Positions 17,519 through 26,783 of a stretch of 35,967 nt of DNA are shown in pieces (positions within the stretch are counted from its first letter, which is position 1; the number at the start of each line of letters is the position of its first letter). Made by a program: the position numbers and the translations under genes. The notes under the pieces are model-generated. The model worked only from the letters and a program-made list of their open reading frames with translations. It was not told the DNA's origin and searched no databases. Where the stretch lies: the NCBI GenBank assembly GCA_913056495.1, contig CAJXMO010000033.1:1-35967 (forward strand), in the 5' to 3' direction. This DNA is from an uncultured Alteromonadaceae bacterium (GTDB taxonomy: Bacteria; Pseudomonadota; Gammaproteobacteria; Enterobacterales; Alteromonadaceae).

Positions 17519-17974
17519 ATGAAATACCTAATAAAAAGTATTTTGTTGAGTTTGGTTTTAATGGTCAGTTTTACTGCGGCAAGCCAATCTCAGGACTCAT
17601 CTCATCAAACCGTAAAATCCAATTGGGAAATACATCATATTGCATTTCCGTCCACTTTTATTCAGGCAAACGTAGCTAAAGCGGTTGGCGTAAATCGCCG
17701 AGATACCTTAGGTCTGATCAATATCAGCATACTGGATTTGAGTGTTACGCCAAAACAGCCGATTAAACTTGTGTTAAGCGGTTATGCACAGAATCTGGTT
17801 GGTCAGCGTAAAACTCTTAGCTTTAAGGAAGTTGACGAAGGCAATGCCGTCTATTATTTAGCAGAATTACCACACGCGAACCAGGAAACTTTTAATATTT
17901 ATGTCACCCTGACCGATCCGGAATCTGGGCGCGTTGAAAATATTAAATTCACTCAAAAAATGTGGGTCGACTAA
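17519..17974 (+). CDS. DUF4426 family exported protein
   Basis: A 151-residue protein with a cleavable signal peptide (MKYLIKSILLSLVLMVSFTA, cut near AASQS) and a compact beta-rich periplasmic domain. The segments YEIHHIAFPSTF-like (here WEIHHIAFPSTF), NRRDTLGLINISI and ENIKFTQKMWVD are recognisable for DUF4426. The function is unknown. In related genera the gene also lies beside yggS-proC-yggT, so the location supports the call. A GGGG run just before ATCATCATG can serve as the ribosome site. The gap of 231 bases after yggT suggests a separate promoter. Confidence 0.85.
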   Translation: MKYLIKSILLSLVLMVSFTAASQSQDSSHQTVKSNWEIHHIAFPSTFIQANVAKAVGVNRRDTLGLINISILDLSVTPKQPIKLVLSGYAQNLVGQRKTLSFKEVDEGNAVYYLAELPHANQETFNIYVTLTDPESGRVENIKFTQKMWVD

Positions 17975-18019
17975 CTCATCTGTACCTTCATCCTAAACTT
18001 GTCGCTATTATCTTTCGCT

Positions 18020-18041
18020 CGGGTGATCTAGCAATCACCCG
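18020..18041 (+). terminator. Hairpin after the DUF4426 gene
   Basis: CGGGTGAT and ATCACCCG form an 8-bp perfect GC-rich stem with a six-base loop, 45 bases after the stop. Only a short ACTTTG follows, so efficiency is uncertain. Confidence 0.45.
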
Positions 18042-18240
18042 ACTTTGACAATTCATCCTTTCTAAATTACGAGTAATGACTCGTTCGCAACAATTGCCCC
18101 TTATAAAACTTTATTAAAATTTTAACTTATTATATGATTTAAGTTGAAAGCTTAATTTTTGTAAGTTTTCACTAAAAACAATAACAGAGACAAAGACTTC
18201 TCTGCACCTTCCGCACATTTACATACAAACAGGCATATAG

Positions 18241-19161
18241 ATGATTCATAAGTTAAAATTAGCAGGCTTAATTGCCGGCATTTTAGTTAGTGGCAGTTGT
18301 TTGGCACAAACAAAATTAAAATCTTTCAGTGATATTGAATTAGGTATTGAAACTATTAATTATTCTGAAAAATTGAATAATTTAGCTGGTTATGGCCGTC
18401 TAAAACAAGACATCAATGTCTACAATGTGACAACCCGAAACTCGGCTTATGTCGCAATTAATGATGAATTTGGCTTGTATTTAGATGGTTTTGCATCACT
18501 TGCGCCAAGCATTCAAACAGAAACCTGGTCTTTAGGTGAGTTTGCTGCAATCCAACAAAACGATTTTAAAATTAATCATAATGAACTCGCCTTTAGAATT
18601 AGTTATAAATACACCGAAAAACACAGAATCATTTCAGGTTTCAGATTGAGCTCGCTAAGTTTTATCCGTTCACATTTTGAGTTTGTACAACCTGGTGCGG
18701 ATAACTTTAATGCCCAACTTGCAGCCGATGGCAATGCGCCTTTTGTACTGCCTAACGGTGATATTTCAGAACAGTACAAATCAAATATTGCCATTTCTGA
18801 AATTCAGGATGAATTTATTGGTTTAATTGGCTACCGTTATGAACCCAATGAATTACCAGCCAGAGGTGACTGGACCTGGTACACAGGTATTGAAATGGGG
18901 ATTCCAATTTACAGTATTACCCAAAATACCACGATTGAAGGTGAAACCTTAAACGAGTTTTTTGGTGGTTATAGCCTAATAGGTAAACTAGGTTTACGTT
19001 ATCAGTTATTTGATAACTTGGGTTTACTCGCAACTTTTACGTCGTACTACAAATATCGTGATGTTGTCAAAGAAGATACAGGCAATGGTAACAGTGTGAG
19101 CGTACCAGAAGTTAACTTTTATAATAATGCTGTCACACTGGGTTTACGCTGGTCTTATTAA
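18241..19161 (+). CDS. Outer-membrane beta-barrel protein of unknown function
   Basis: A 306-residue exported protein: basic N-terminus, hydrophobic core and a signal cleavage after SCLAQ (about residue 23). The mature part alternates short amphipathic strands with polar loops and ends in LGLRWSY. The C-terminal aromatic residue preceded by alternating hydrophobics is typical of BAM-assembled barrels. I do not recognise a named family, and no ligand can be inferred. No clear Shine-Dalgarno sequence lies before the ATG. A hairpin terminator follows. It is convergent with the barrel gene at 19507-20589 but not clearly related to it in sequence. Confidence 0.75.
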   Translation: MIHKLKLAGLIAGILVSGSCLAQTKLKSFSDIELGIETINYSEKLNNLAGYGRLKQDINVYNVTTRNSAYVAINDEFGLYLDGFASLAPSIQTETWSLGEFAAIQQNDFKINHNELAFRISYKYTEKHRIISGFRLSSLSFIRSHFEFVQPGADNFNAQLAADGNAPFVLPNGDISEQYKSNIAISEIQDEFIGLIGYRYEPNELPARGDWTWYTGIEMGIPIYSITQNTTIEGETLNEFFGGYSLIGKLGLRYQLFDNLGLLATFTSYYKYRDVVKEDTGNGNSVSVPEVNFYNNAVTLGLRWSY

Positions 19162-19506
19162 AACTAAAAACCACAACAGCTTCTCGAAAAAAGCTTAACC
19201 AGACATAGGCTAAGCTTTATTGTTTAGTGAGTAACACACAGGGCAAGATCATACTTTTTCTAGGTTCAATCATTAGACTGATTCACACTATTTAGAGCAC
19301 AGGATTTTGTTCCAGACAAATCCTAAGTAACTACATCCATGCAGCCAAAATGTATTTTTTAGCACGAAAAATCCACGCTCACAGGGAAGTGCTTGCAGCA
19401 TTTTTGCGAAAATTAAAGCTCTATTTTTAATGTTTGTTTAAAATTCATTCAAGTATAATTTTACCCTGGAGTAACACATAGCCCCTAAACTTATTTTCAA
19501 TTTAAG
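19162..19506. other. Convergent intergenic region, no gene seen
   Basis: 345 AT-rich bases between two convergent outer-membrane protein genes. A terminator-like hairpin lies at 19190-19218 and a short 7-bp inverted repeat (AGGATTT / AAATCCT) at 19301-19324. No reading frame with a start and protein-like composition was found. Confidence 0.6.
19190..19218 (+). terminator. Terminator-like hairpin after the barrel gene
   Basis: AAAGCTTA and TAAGCTTT (8 bp) with a 13-base loop, 28 bases after the stop, followed by ATTGTTTAG. Confidence 0.5.
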
Positions 19507-20589
19507 CTACCAAGTATAAAATAAATTTAAATTAAGCTTTATTTGCTTCGCTTTATTAATATTGAGCGAATCCAGTGCCAAACTAAAATCAACATATTTT
19601 GACTTTAACCCTAACTGAGGCGTTAAATTAATCGGGTCAAACATCAGTTGATATTTCACTTCATTTATCAGTTTAGTTGCCCCCAACCAAATGCGGTTAT
19701 GATTTGCAAAATGTTCAAAATCAGCGTTAAGCTCTATATTGTTTAAATTATCTGTTTGATAATTTAAACCCGCTTCCAGTCGGCGATTAAGTTTAAATTT
19801 AGCATCCAGCTCGCTTTCCCAACCTGTAAATAAAGGCCCAATGCTATTTAAACCGAGTTCTTGACGGTAACGACTTTGTGTATCAAAAGTACCACCGCTA
19901 TAACCTGTTTCATCTATTTTTAAATGACTAAACAAATCCCACACATTTAATTGAAAGTTAAACTGGTCTTTTTGGTAATTTAATTTAAAACTTAAGCTAG
20001 CCCCCTTACCTTGCTGGTTCCATCCTTTATAAGGGCGTTTTAACAAATTTTTATCGGTATAGTATTCGGTAAAAGAGACCTTTCCTAAAAAAGCTTGCTC
20101 GTCATTAATGGATACCTCTCCAGCCAAATTACTTTCACGCATAGTTTCGAACTGAATATACGAAACAAGAGTCAGTAAGGTTAAATTGTCGATTTGATAC
20201 TGGTAGCCAGCAGATAATTGACTGGCTTCAATCTGCTTTAAATTGATATCGAGCTGATAAGTTTTGTCAGCGCTAAAACCCAGATCCAGTTTATCCTGAT
20301 ATAAAGCGAATACTGTATCTGGGTTAGTATCAGCGATCAAATCAAGCCTTTTTGTAGCCGAAAAATACCAATTATTATACTGATATTCAAAGCCAGCCAC
20401 ATTGGTTGTATAAGCCAAATCAGAATCTTTTTCTGGCCCACTTTTCCATTCATCTTCAACTAACTCTTTAATTGGTAAAGCATTTGAAAAAGAGTTTGAA
20501 GATACCATTAAGCCAAATTTTGATTGTGCATTAGCAGATAACGTACAACTTGTTAAAGCAGCTAAAATAAGTATTTTTTTCAAAGTCAT
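19507..20589 (-). CDS. Outer-membrane beta-barrel protein, partner of the large lipoprotein
   Basis: A 360-residue protein with a signal peptide ending in LSANAQS (cleavage near residue 22). The rest is rich in alternating polar/hydrophobic strands (YNNWYFSATKRL, YQLDINLKQIEA, YQLMFDPINL) and ends KLNLNLFYTW, an aromatic terminus typical of outer-membrane barrels. No named family is recognised. It starts 80 bases downstream of the 1245-residue lipoprotein gene on the same strand, with a hairpin terminator between, so it is either expressed by read-through at lower level or from a promoter in the short gap. The pairing suggests a shared cell-surface function. Confidence 0.72.
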   Translation of the reverse strand: MTLKKILILAALTSCTLSANAQSKFGLMVSSNSFSNALPIKELVEDEWKSGPEKDSDLAYTTNVAGFEYQYNNWYFSATKRLDLIADTNPDTVFALYQDKLDLGFSADKTYQLDINLKQIEASQLSAGYQYQIDNLTLLTLVSYIQFETMRESNLAGEVSINDEQAFLGKVSFTEYYTDKNLLKRPYKGWNQQGKGASLSFKLNYQKDQFNFQLNVWDLFSHLKIDETGYSGGTFDTQSRYRQELGLNSIGPLFTGWESELDAKFKLNRRLEAGLNYQTDNLNNIELNADFEHFANHNRIWLGATKLINEVKYQLMFDPINLTPQLGLKSKYVDFSLALDSLNINKAKQIKLNLNLFYTW

Positions 20590-20621
20590 TTCTGTTTTAA
20601 ATCGCCTTAAATGTCACCCAT

Positions 20622-20648
20622 AAAAAATGCCAGCAAAGCTGGCATTTT
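20622..20648 (-). terminator. Terminator between the lipoprotein gene and the barrel gene
   Basis: An 11-bp perfect stem (AAAATGCCAGC / GCTGGCATTTT) with an AAA loop and six T residues on the minus strand, about 20 bases after the lipoprotein stop. Confidence 0.85.
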
Positions 20649-20669
20649 ATTTTCAAACCTAAGCTTAAA

Positions 20670-23600
20670 TTAGTTTAAAGATTCGATACTATCATCTGAA
20701 TATTTCACCGAATACAGACCATTTGCCGGACGATAAAATACTTCACCCGTGATTACATCATCAACAGTAATAATACCAATGCTTAAATCTGTATTATCTG
20801 TTGCAGCCTGAGTTTTCGCAGCCATTGTTGGTGTGGTCAATACCAGTTTAACACCAGCAGAGTTAGTCAGTGTCGCACCTGCAGGTTCTTCATCTTCATT
20901 TAACTGTGAAGCATCGAGCATGATTTGAAGATCACGAATGCCTTTATCATCGGCCAGTTCATAGTTTAATCCCAGATTAAATACACCTGACTCGAACCCG
21001 TTACGAGTGCCGGATAAAGAGACATTTACATCATAGTCATCTAGGGTTAAATTTAACGATAAAGTAGCTGCCAGGTTGATAAAGTTTGATTCACTCTCAA
21101 AAGCGGTAGTTTCATACGGATATATCAAATTAGCATCTAATATTAAGGCTCTTTGGCTTCTTAAAGTTTCAAGCTCAAAGTTTTCTGAAGCTACTACGCC
21201 CAGCTCTTCGACATATGCCGTTAACCCATTACCTGGATTATTTAAATACCCATGATATTTCGACAAAGCTTCGATAATATCACTTACGCCTTCAGTATAT
21301 TCGCTCAGTACTGTTGGCCTGTTGACTGTGTAACCCGTTTCTGAGTAGGCATATTCCCAATCACAATTATCTAAATTTTCAACAACGCTACTATTTCCGT
21401 AACATAGTTCCTCTATCACCTGATATTCATCTGCTAACTGATCGGCTGAACCATCTGTATCTAAAGGTATAATAGTCGTGCGCTTAGCATGAGAATATTT
21501 AAAATTGCCATCATAATCGTCCTGATAGCTGTGCATAAAGTTGAATTGCTCAGCATCTGAAATGCCATTTACCACTTCACTGCTAACCTGAATAGTCATT
21601 ATAGCCGTGTAACCCTCTCCATAATCATTTACGTTTACAGTCTGGCTTAGTGTGAATTCAGTTTCAGATTCAGCGTCCAGATTAAACTGAATCGACTCCA
21701 TAGCTTGCAAAAACTCAATATTAAGCTGTGTTAGTTCTGGGTTAACAGAGACATTAACTTCATTTTCTACCAACCCATTCAATACATAAGCATTCAAGTT
21801 AGCGCTTAAGCCCGGAGCATAATCAATTGGTTTAAGCTGAACTTTACCTATATTTTCTAGATCAAAGAAAAAGTATTCTGGGTGATTTGCCTGAGCACGT
21901 GATACTAAGTCTGCCATATTACTAATGTCTCTTGGATCACCAAAGCTAAGCAACTCTTCAGTCCAGTTTGAGTACATCACAAAATCATCAAAAGAAGCAA
22001 ATGTCGAGGACAACCAATAATCTCCGTTGAGCATAAGAGTATTTCCATTAACATCCTTTAACAGGCCGCCCTCACCCAAATAATCGGTACCATCAACTTC
22101 TATATCCCGAACCACATACACTTCAAAATAGTCGCCGACAGGTTCAACAACGAATTGTTCTGCCCAAACAAAGTCGTCTCCAGCTTCATCTTCAACATAG
22201 GTATATACATAACGAGTTCGATTGTCATCTAACAGCACCTCAGAGAAAGATTCATACTCTAAAGTTTCTGAGTTGTCTGCATGAGTCACTACAAATTGGC
22301 TTAACCAGTTTGAAGCATCCCCCTCGTAAGTGCCGGATAGTGAAATAACATCTGTTCCAGTCGGTAAGCTAAACTCAATTGATTTTTGATCGGCTCCAAC
22401 TGTTACGGTTCCGATATTTTCAACTTCTTCACCAAATCCTTCAAACCCGTCGGACTCAAATTCACGAGCATTATTACTGTTAACCGTCAAATTGGCTGAA
22501 ATGGCTTGGCCGCCCAAAGCAGAAAATTCACCAGTTAGAGTTATGTTTTCAGGTAAGACAAGCTCTTCATTTGAAACATAATAGAAGGTTTGCTCATCCC
22601 AACCTTCTTTCATTTTATATTGTATTTGCGGAACCAGAGTGGTTTTTAACTTGCCACTAAATGCAATCGGGTTAGTCACGGTAGTCGTTTCAGCTTGTTC
22701 AATCTCAACAAATAAATCGACACTGATTTCTTCTACTTGATAATCCAGATCGACATCATTAGCTAAGTCATCAAGCGTCACTTGTTTTTTAGTTTTCACC
22801 TGAATGACGCTGTCTTGAGTTTCGCTACCAACCTTAATTAATGCATTTTGACTGCTCACGCTTCCACTTAGCGCTAAGCTGAACGCCTGACCGCTGTCGT
22901 CGGCTTCAAACCCATTAATTTTTGCGACTAAATTCGCTTTAGCGGTAAATTCAGAAGCATCTGCTCTTAAAGCCCCGCCAGTTGTACCAGTAACAGGCGT
23001 TACCGGTGCCACATTAATAATACTGAATGACATAGTTTCAGCACTAAACTCAATTTCCCCACTTAAACCACTATTAAAATCAGAAACATTGTAAGTTTTT
23101 GAAGTTATGCTGCCGTCTTCAATTGCATCTCCATCAACTGCGTTGATAAGAGATAATACGGTTTCAATATCACCAAGTAGTGCAAAGGTTTTAGATTCCG
23201 TATCTATCATCTCATTTGCGCTCAGTAATAGCGTTTCATAAGCTTCAACCTGTGGCACAAAACCGGCTGTTTCAGTAGCGCTTTCTTGCATCCCTAAGAG
23301 CTGTGTAAATAAACGGGCATCGTTAACCATGGCTTTTGATTTTTCAATCGGTGTCGCTGCAACCGGTTCATTTGTTGAATCTGGATCAAATCGCCCGTCT
23401 TCGCCGGCGTCTTGTTCCTTTTCAACTTTGTCATTAGTCACTTCTGTTTCAATAACACTTAAACTACCGGTTGCGTCAGCATCATCTGCCACAACGGGTT
23501 GTAATCTGTCGGTTGAAGTTTTGGTTGCCGACTCCAGGACTTCATTAGTGGTCAGCTCAAAGGTGTCATTGTTATCAATCGCATTAACCGCAACACTACC

Positions 23601-24407
23601 ACCTGCGGCAACAATATCCTGGGTTGCTTCGTTCAATAACTGGGTAATAGTTTTAGTGGTCGCATTTTTAAATAAAGCATTGGCGATACCGGCATTGACA
23701 AGCGCATATTTTAATTCAGCTTGACTATTTTTAGCGGCGTCTTTTACGATATCAGCATCAACCGATGCATCGCCTGAGTCTGAGATAAAGTTGGTAGACG
23801 TGAGTGTTGTAATATCACCTTCTACACCGAATGCATTGGCAATTTTTGAATTTTGTTGCTGGATACTTTGTGGATTAAGAGACCCTAAATCACCGGCCAT
23901 TAATTCGCTGGCGATATGGGTTAATGCAGATACGTTTAAGGTAATTTGTTCGTCTGAATCATCTATCGAGGATACTGATGATAACGTAAAATCAGGCGCA
24001 ACCACCCCTAAATCGATATCACTGCCAAAAGGCACTTCACCACAACCGTCAACCGCATCACAAACCATTTTGGTATTTTCATTTGTTTGCAGTTCAACTT
24101 TGACCGGCCCTGAATAATTAATAACATCAAAACTATAAAAACCTTTGTTATCCGTGATCATTCCGGTTTCGGATTCAATTTCGACATCAGGAATCACAAC
24201 CCAATTGCTGTCAACGAGTTTAAAGGCAACGACATCCGCTTGCTTTAAAGTGCCTTTTGTAACCGTACCAGAAATGATAATTTCACCGCCAGTTTGGTTG
24301 CCGCCACCATTACCATCATTGTCGCTATTATCGGAGCTACCTCCGCCACCACATCCTGTTAATCCTGCGATAACAGCTGCTGCAATTGTTGTTTTTATAT
24401 ACTTCAT
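20670..24407 (-). CDS. Very large surface or periplasmic lipoprotein of unknown function
   Basis: A 1245-residue lipoprotein. The signal peptide ends in the lipobox LTGC (Cys19), followed by a Gly/Ser/Asn/Asp-rich linker to about residue 40 that keeps the folded part away from the membrane. Next comes a short Ig-like or carboxypeptidase-regulatory-like domain (ISGTVTKGTLKQADVVAFKL, about 45-115) with a probable disulfide (CDAVDGC). The rest is acidic and beta-rich with no catalytic motif that I recognise. It is strongly depleted in cysteine, as usual for secreted proteins. AAGGAATC precedes the ATG. It is followed by a terminator and then a barrel protein gene, so a surface-exposed assembly is plausible but unproven. 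Confidence 0.82.
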   Translation of the reverse strand: MKYIKTTIAAAVIAGLTGCGGGGSSDNSDNDGNGGGNQTGGEIIISGTVTKGTLKQADVVAFKLVDSNWVVIPDVEIESETGMITDNKGFYSFDVINYSGPVKVELQTNENTKMVCDAVDGCGEVPFGSDIDLGVVAPDFTLSSVSSIDDSDEQITLNVSALTHIASELMAGDLGSLNPQSIQQQNSKIANAFGVEGDITTLTSTNFISDSGDASVDADIVKDAAKNSQAELKYALVNAGIANALFKNATTKTITQLLNEATQDIVAAGGSVAVNAIDNNDTFELTTNEVLESATKTSTDRLQPVVADDADATGSLSVIETEVTNDKVEKEQDAGEDGRFDPDSTNEPVAATPIEKSKAMVNDARLFTQLLGMQESATETAGFVPQVEAYETLLLSANEMIDTESKTFALLGDIETVLSLINAVDGDAIEDGSITSKTYNVSDFNSGLSGEIEFSAETMSFSIINVAPVTPVTGTTGGALRADASEFTAKANLVAKINGFEADDSGQAFSLALSGSVSSQNALIKVGSETQDSVIQVKTKKQVTLDDLANDVDLDYQVEEISVDLFVEIEQAETTTVTNPIAFSGKLKTTLVPQIQYKMKEGWDEQTFYYVSNEELVLPENITLTGEFSALGGQAISANLTVNSNNAREFESDGFEGFGEEVENIGTVTVGADQKSIEFSLPTGTDVISLSGTYEGDASNWLSQFVVTHADNSETLEYESFSEVLLDDNRTRYVYTYVEDEAGDDFVWAEQFVVEPVGDYFEVYVVRDIEVDGTDYLGEGGLLKDVNGNTLMLNGDYWLSSTFASFDDFVMYSNWTEELLSFGDPRDISNMADLVSRAQANHPEYFFFDLENIGKVQLKPIDYAPGLSANLNAYVLNGLVENEVNVSVNPELTQLNIEFLQAMESIQFNLDAESETEFTLSQTVNVNDYGEGYTAIMTIQVSSEVVNGISDAEQFNFMHSYQDDYDGNFKYSHAKRTTIIPLDTDGSADQLADEYQVIEELCYGNSSVVENLDNCDWEYAYSETGYTVNRPTVLSEYTEGVSDIIEALSKYHGYLNNPGNGLTAYVEELGVVASENFELETLRSQRALILDANLIYPYETTAFESESNFINLAATLSLNLTLDDYDVNVSLSGTRNGFESGVFNLGLNYELADDKGIRDLQIMLDASQLNEDEEPAGATLTNSAGVKLVLTTPTMAAKTQAATDNTDLSIGIITVDDVITGEVFYRPANGLYSVKYSDDSIESLN

Positions 24408-24507
24408 TTGAGATTCCTTGTGCGTTGTTAAACTACATATTTCTTAACTGCCCCTTAATATACCACTAAATTTGAGAACTGGTCGGTCCTTTTTAAATTA
24501 AATTTAA

Positions 24508-25599
24508 TTAAAAACCAAAACTTAATTGACTTCCACTAACTGATGTGTAGCTAGGTTTACCAGACAGGCCAACAGACAGTCCTATTAGGCGTACACTTCG
24601 TCCGTTTGCTCTTAACCAGGCTTGTTCAATAAGATAAGAAAAGTTTTCCAGTTTAACTGAATCTTCACCCTGAAATTGGCTGCTTTCGAGTGTCGTCTGT
24701 TGAAAGTCATTAAATTTAAGTTTGACTGACAATTTATTTATTTCAGTTGATTTACCTGACCGTTTGATCCGCACTAGCAGTTCATCAAATAGTTTTTTCA
24801 ATGGCTGACAGCTCTCATCAAAACAACTTAAATCTTCAGCGTACGTATGCTCCACGCCAATTGATTTTCTGATTCTTTCGGTTTTAACTTCGCGGTTATC
24901 AATGCCCTGTACTCGCTCTAACAGAACACTGGCAAATTTACCAAATTGCTGATTCAACTGAGCCTGATTGCAATTGCGAATATCAGCTGTGGTAAACAGG
25001 TTTAAACGATTGAGCTTTTCAAGCGTCGCTTTTCCAACTCCGGGAATTTTTTTTAAGTCCAACTGACTGACAAAAGACTCAACCTGATTCGGGCGGATCA
25101 CAAACAAGCCATCCGGCTTGTTTTCATCACTGGCAATTTTAGCTAAAAATTTATTGGGTGCGACACCGGCTGATGCGGTTAAACCCGTTTCCGCCTGAAT
25201 ATCACGTCTAATTGCCTGAGCAATTAGCGTTGCGCTCCCATCAAACAATTGACTGTCGGTTACATCGATATAAGCTTCATCAAGAGATAATGGTTCGATT
25301 AACGGGCTGTAACGGAGAAAAATTTGACGTATCTGTTGTGAAACCTGCTTGTAAAGTTCCATATTTCCCCTGACCAGAACTAAATCCGGGCAGAGTTTTA
25401 CGGCGCGCGCAGACGGCATTGCTGAGTGGATACCATATTGTCTGGCGATATAATTACAAGTTGAGATCACCCCTCGCCTGTCGCTTGAGCCGCCGACAGC
25501 GAGCGGTACATGTTGCAATTCAGGGTTTTCACGCATTTCGACGGCTGCAAAAAAGCAGTCCATATCAACATGTATTATTTTCCGACCTGAATAAAGCAA
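24508..25599 (-). CDS. dinB: DNA polymerase IV (Y-family translesion polymerase)
   Basis: Error-prone polymerase that copies past damaged bases and is induced in the SOS response. The 363-residue protein has the Y-family catalytic site HVDMDCFFAAVE with Asp12 and SLDEAY with Asp107-Glu108, the KIPGVGKATLEKL helix-hairpin-helix and the little-finger domain. The C-terminus ends GSQLSFGF, resembling the QLxLxF beta-clamp binding peptide. The start is TTG at 25599: a TAA lies in frame two codons upstream, and the next ATG would remove the catalytic Asp12. No ribosome site precedes it. A LexA box lies 11 bases upstream. Confidence 0.95.
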   Translation of the reverse strand: MLYSGRKIIHVDMDCFFAAVEMRENPELQHVPLAVGGSSDRRGVISTCNYIARQYGIHSAMPSARAVKLCPDLVLVRGNMELYKQVSQQIRQIFLRYSPLIEPLSLDEAYIDVTDSQLFDGSATLIAQAIRRDIQAETGLTASAGVAPNKFLAKIASDENKPDGLFVIRPNQVESFVSQLDLKKIPGVGKATLEKLNRLNLFTTADIRNCNQAQLNQQFGKFASVLLERVQGIDNREVKTERIRKSIGVEHTYAEDLSCFDESCQPLKKLFDELLVRIKRSGKSTEINKLSVKLKFNDFQQTTLESSQFQGEDSVKLENFSYLIEQAWLRANGRSVRLIGLSVGLSGKPSYTSVSGSQLSFGF

Positions 25600-25610
25600 G
25601 ATTTAAAACC

Positions 25611-25630
25611 AACTGTATATAACAACAGTT
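25611..25630 (-). promoter_or_regulatory. LexA (SOS) box of dinB
   Basis: AACTGTATATAACAACAGTT contains CTGT-N8-ACAG, the full gammaproteobacterial LexA consensus. It lies 11 bases before the dinB TTG start, so LexA should block the promoter directly. Confidence 0.88.
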
Positions 25631-25705
25631 AATTTATTGCATTTTAGATTCAAGGTCAACTAAATAACCATCTTTAGATCACTAAAATGATCGCGCATCG
25701 GGTAC

Positions 25706-25734
25706 AAAAAAACCGGCTGTATAAAGCCGGTTTT
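25706..25734 (-). terminator. Terminator between the small exported peptide gene and dinB
   Basis: A 10-bp perfect stem (AAAACCGGCT / AGCCGGTTTT) with a six-base loop and seven T residues on the minus strand. It ends the small minus-strand gene at 25767-25970 and isolates dinB. Confidence 0.88.
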
Positions 25735-25766
25735 GTTATTCGTAGCAGTGCGTTAAGCAAAACTCA

Positions 25767-25970
25767 TTAGTACATGCTTGGTAACACCATAGGCAATTCA
25801 TTATGTGCCATATTAGGCGCTACAGACGTTAATAAGCGCTCGTGTTTGGCGCTATTGTCTACTGCTTTATCGGCAGATGCTTTTGGCTGCTCAAATGCCG
25901 GCATGCTAATAGAAACACTGCTAAATACAAAACTTACAAACACTAAAATACTTAACACTAATTTTGTCAT
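25767..25970 (-). CDS. Small exported protein, hypothetical
   Basis: A 67-residue reading frame with a convincing signal peptide (MTKLVLSILVFVSFVFSSVSIS) followed by a short polar tail of about 45 residues with no cysteine and no known motif. A strong terminator starts 33 bases after the stop codon on the same strand, which supports a real transcript. Against it, no strong ribosome site precedes the ATG and the opposite strand is also open over the same stretch. The function is unknown. Confidence 0.5.
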   Translation of the reverse strand: MTKLVLSILVFVSFVFSSVSISMPAFEQPKASADKAVDNSAKHERLLTSVAPNMAHNELPMVLPSMY

Positions 25971-26627
25971 TTAAAATCTACTACCAGTTAATTTTGAATA
26001 AAATAAGAAAATTTTGTATGCATTGCTAAACAGCTAAACCTAATATGATCAGCAATGATTTATGGTGCAGTATTTTAAACCTTCCTGAGTGCTAATGACA
26101 GCAAAATAAAGTAATACTTTTAAATATTTTTTTATTTTAAACCATTGTAAAACAAGGGTTTAAATATAAATTAACAAAACTGAATTGAGTTATACAAAAT
26201 GCGTTAACCAATTAACAGACGTTTATCTATTTCTGGATTTTAGTTAACAAGTGTCGGTTGACAGTCATGTCTAAAATGAAATAGCAATTAATTTAGGAGA
26301 TGGCTTCAATCCGGTACCGAATTGTTAAACTAAAACAAACTGGACAATGTGTTTAATTAACCTCAGTTGTACATAATTAAATTTGCTCAACACATCAATT
26401 TCCCGCTTCCCTACCTTATTCTCCTGACGAATAATCAGCGATTAGATACACAAGAATGTCTGGATAGTTAAAAAATTTGTATATTGGACCATAGATTAAT
26501 CTGGGTAAGCGTTAGTGTTAAAGCCAGCTTAAAAAATTTAATTTTTTACTTCAAGTATTCTTATATGCAACTGCAGTAAATTAGAAAGATAGGTTTGATA
26601 AAATAGATGAAACGGGGAAAGAAAAAT
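25971..26627. other. Long AT-rich intergenic region, no gene seen
   Basis: 657 bases between the small exported-protein gene and tRNA-Pro. No reading frame with start, ribosome site and protein-like composition was found on either strand. There is a T-rich stretch on the minus strand just after the tRNA (complement of 26621-26627), which may end the tRNA transcript. I cannot exclude a small RNA. Confidence 0.5.
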
Positions 26628-26704
26628 TGGTCGGATTGAGAGGATTCGAACCTCCGACCCCTGACACCCCATGACAGTGCGCTACCAGGCTGCGCTACAA
26701 TCCG
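26628..26704 (-). tRNA. tRNA-Pro, anticodon GGG
   Basis: A 77-base cloverleaf including an encoded CCA: acceptor stem CGGATTG / CAATCCG, D arm GCGCAGCCTGGTAGCGC, anticodon loop ATGGGGT with anticodon GGG (26668-26670), T arm with GGTTCGAATCC, discriminator A, then CCA. It closely resembles E. coli proL, including the U-U mismatch in the anticodon stem. It reads CCC and CCU proline codons. Confidence 0.95.
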
Positions 26705-26712
26705 ACTGGGAA

Positions 26713-26761
26713 GCAATATTAATTAAATACACTGCTAATGCAAGTAAATAATTAATATTGC
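26713..26761 (-). promoter_or_regulatory. Inverted repeat and candidate tRNA-Pro promoter
   Basis: A perfect 13-bp inverted repeat (GCAATATTAATTA at 26713-26725 and its complement at 26749-26761) flanks 23 bases. On the minus strand TTGCAT (26743-26738) and AATATT (26720-26715) are spaced 17 bases apart, giving a start a few bases before the tRNA. The repeat could also form an AT-rich hairpin ending the yejM transcript. Confidence 0.4.
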
Positions 26762-26783
26762 GAACTAAATCATGTCTGTTTGA

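Noticed and set aside
23329..24411. Plus-strand frames opposite the large lipoprotein
   Set aside because: Their Ser/Thr/Pro-rich composition is that of the antisense of an acidic, beta-rich protein, and no ribosome sites are present.
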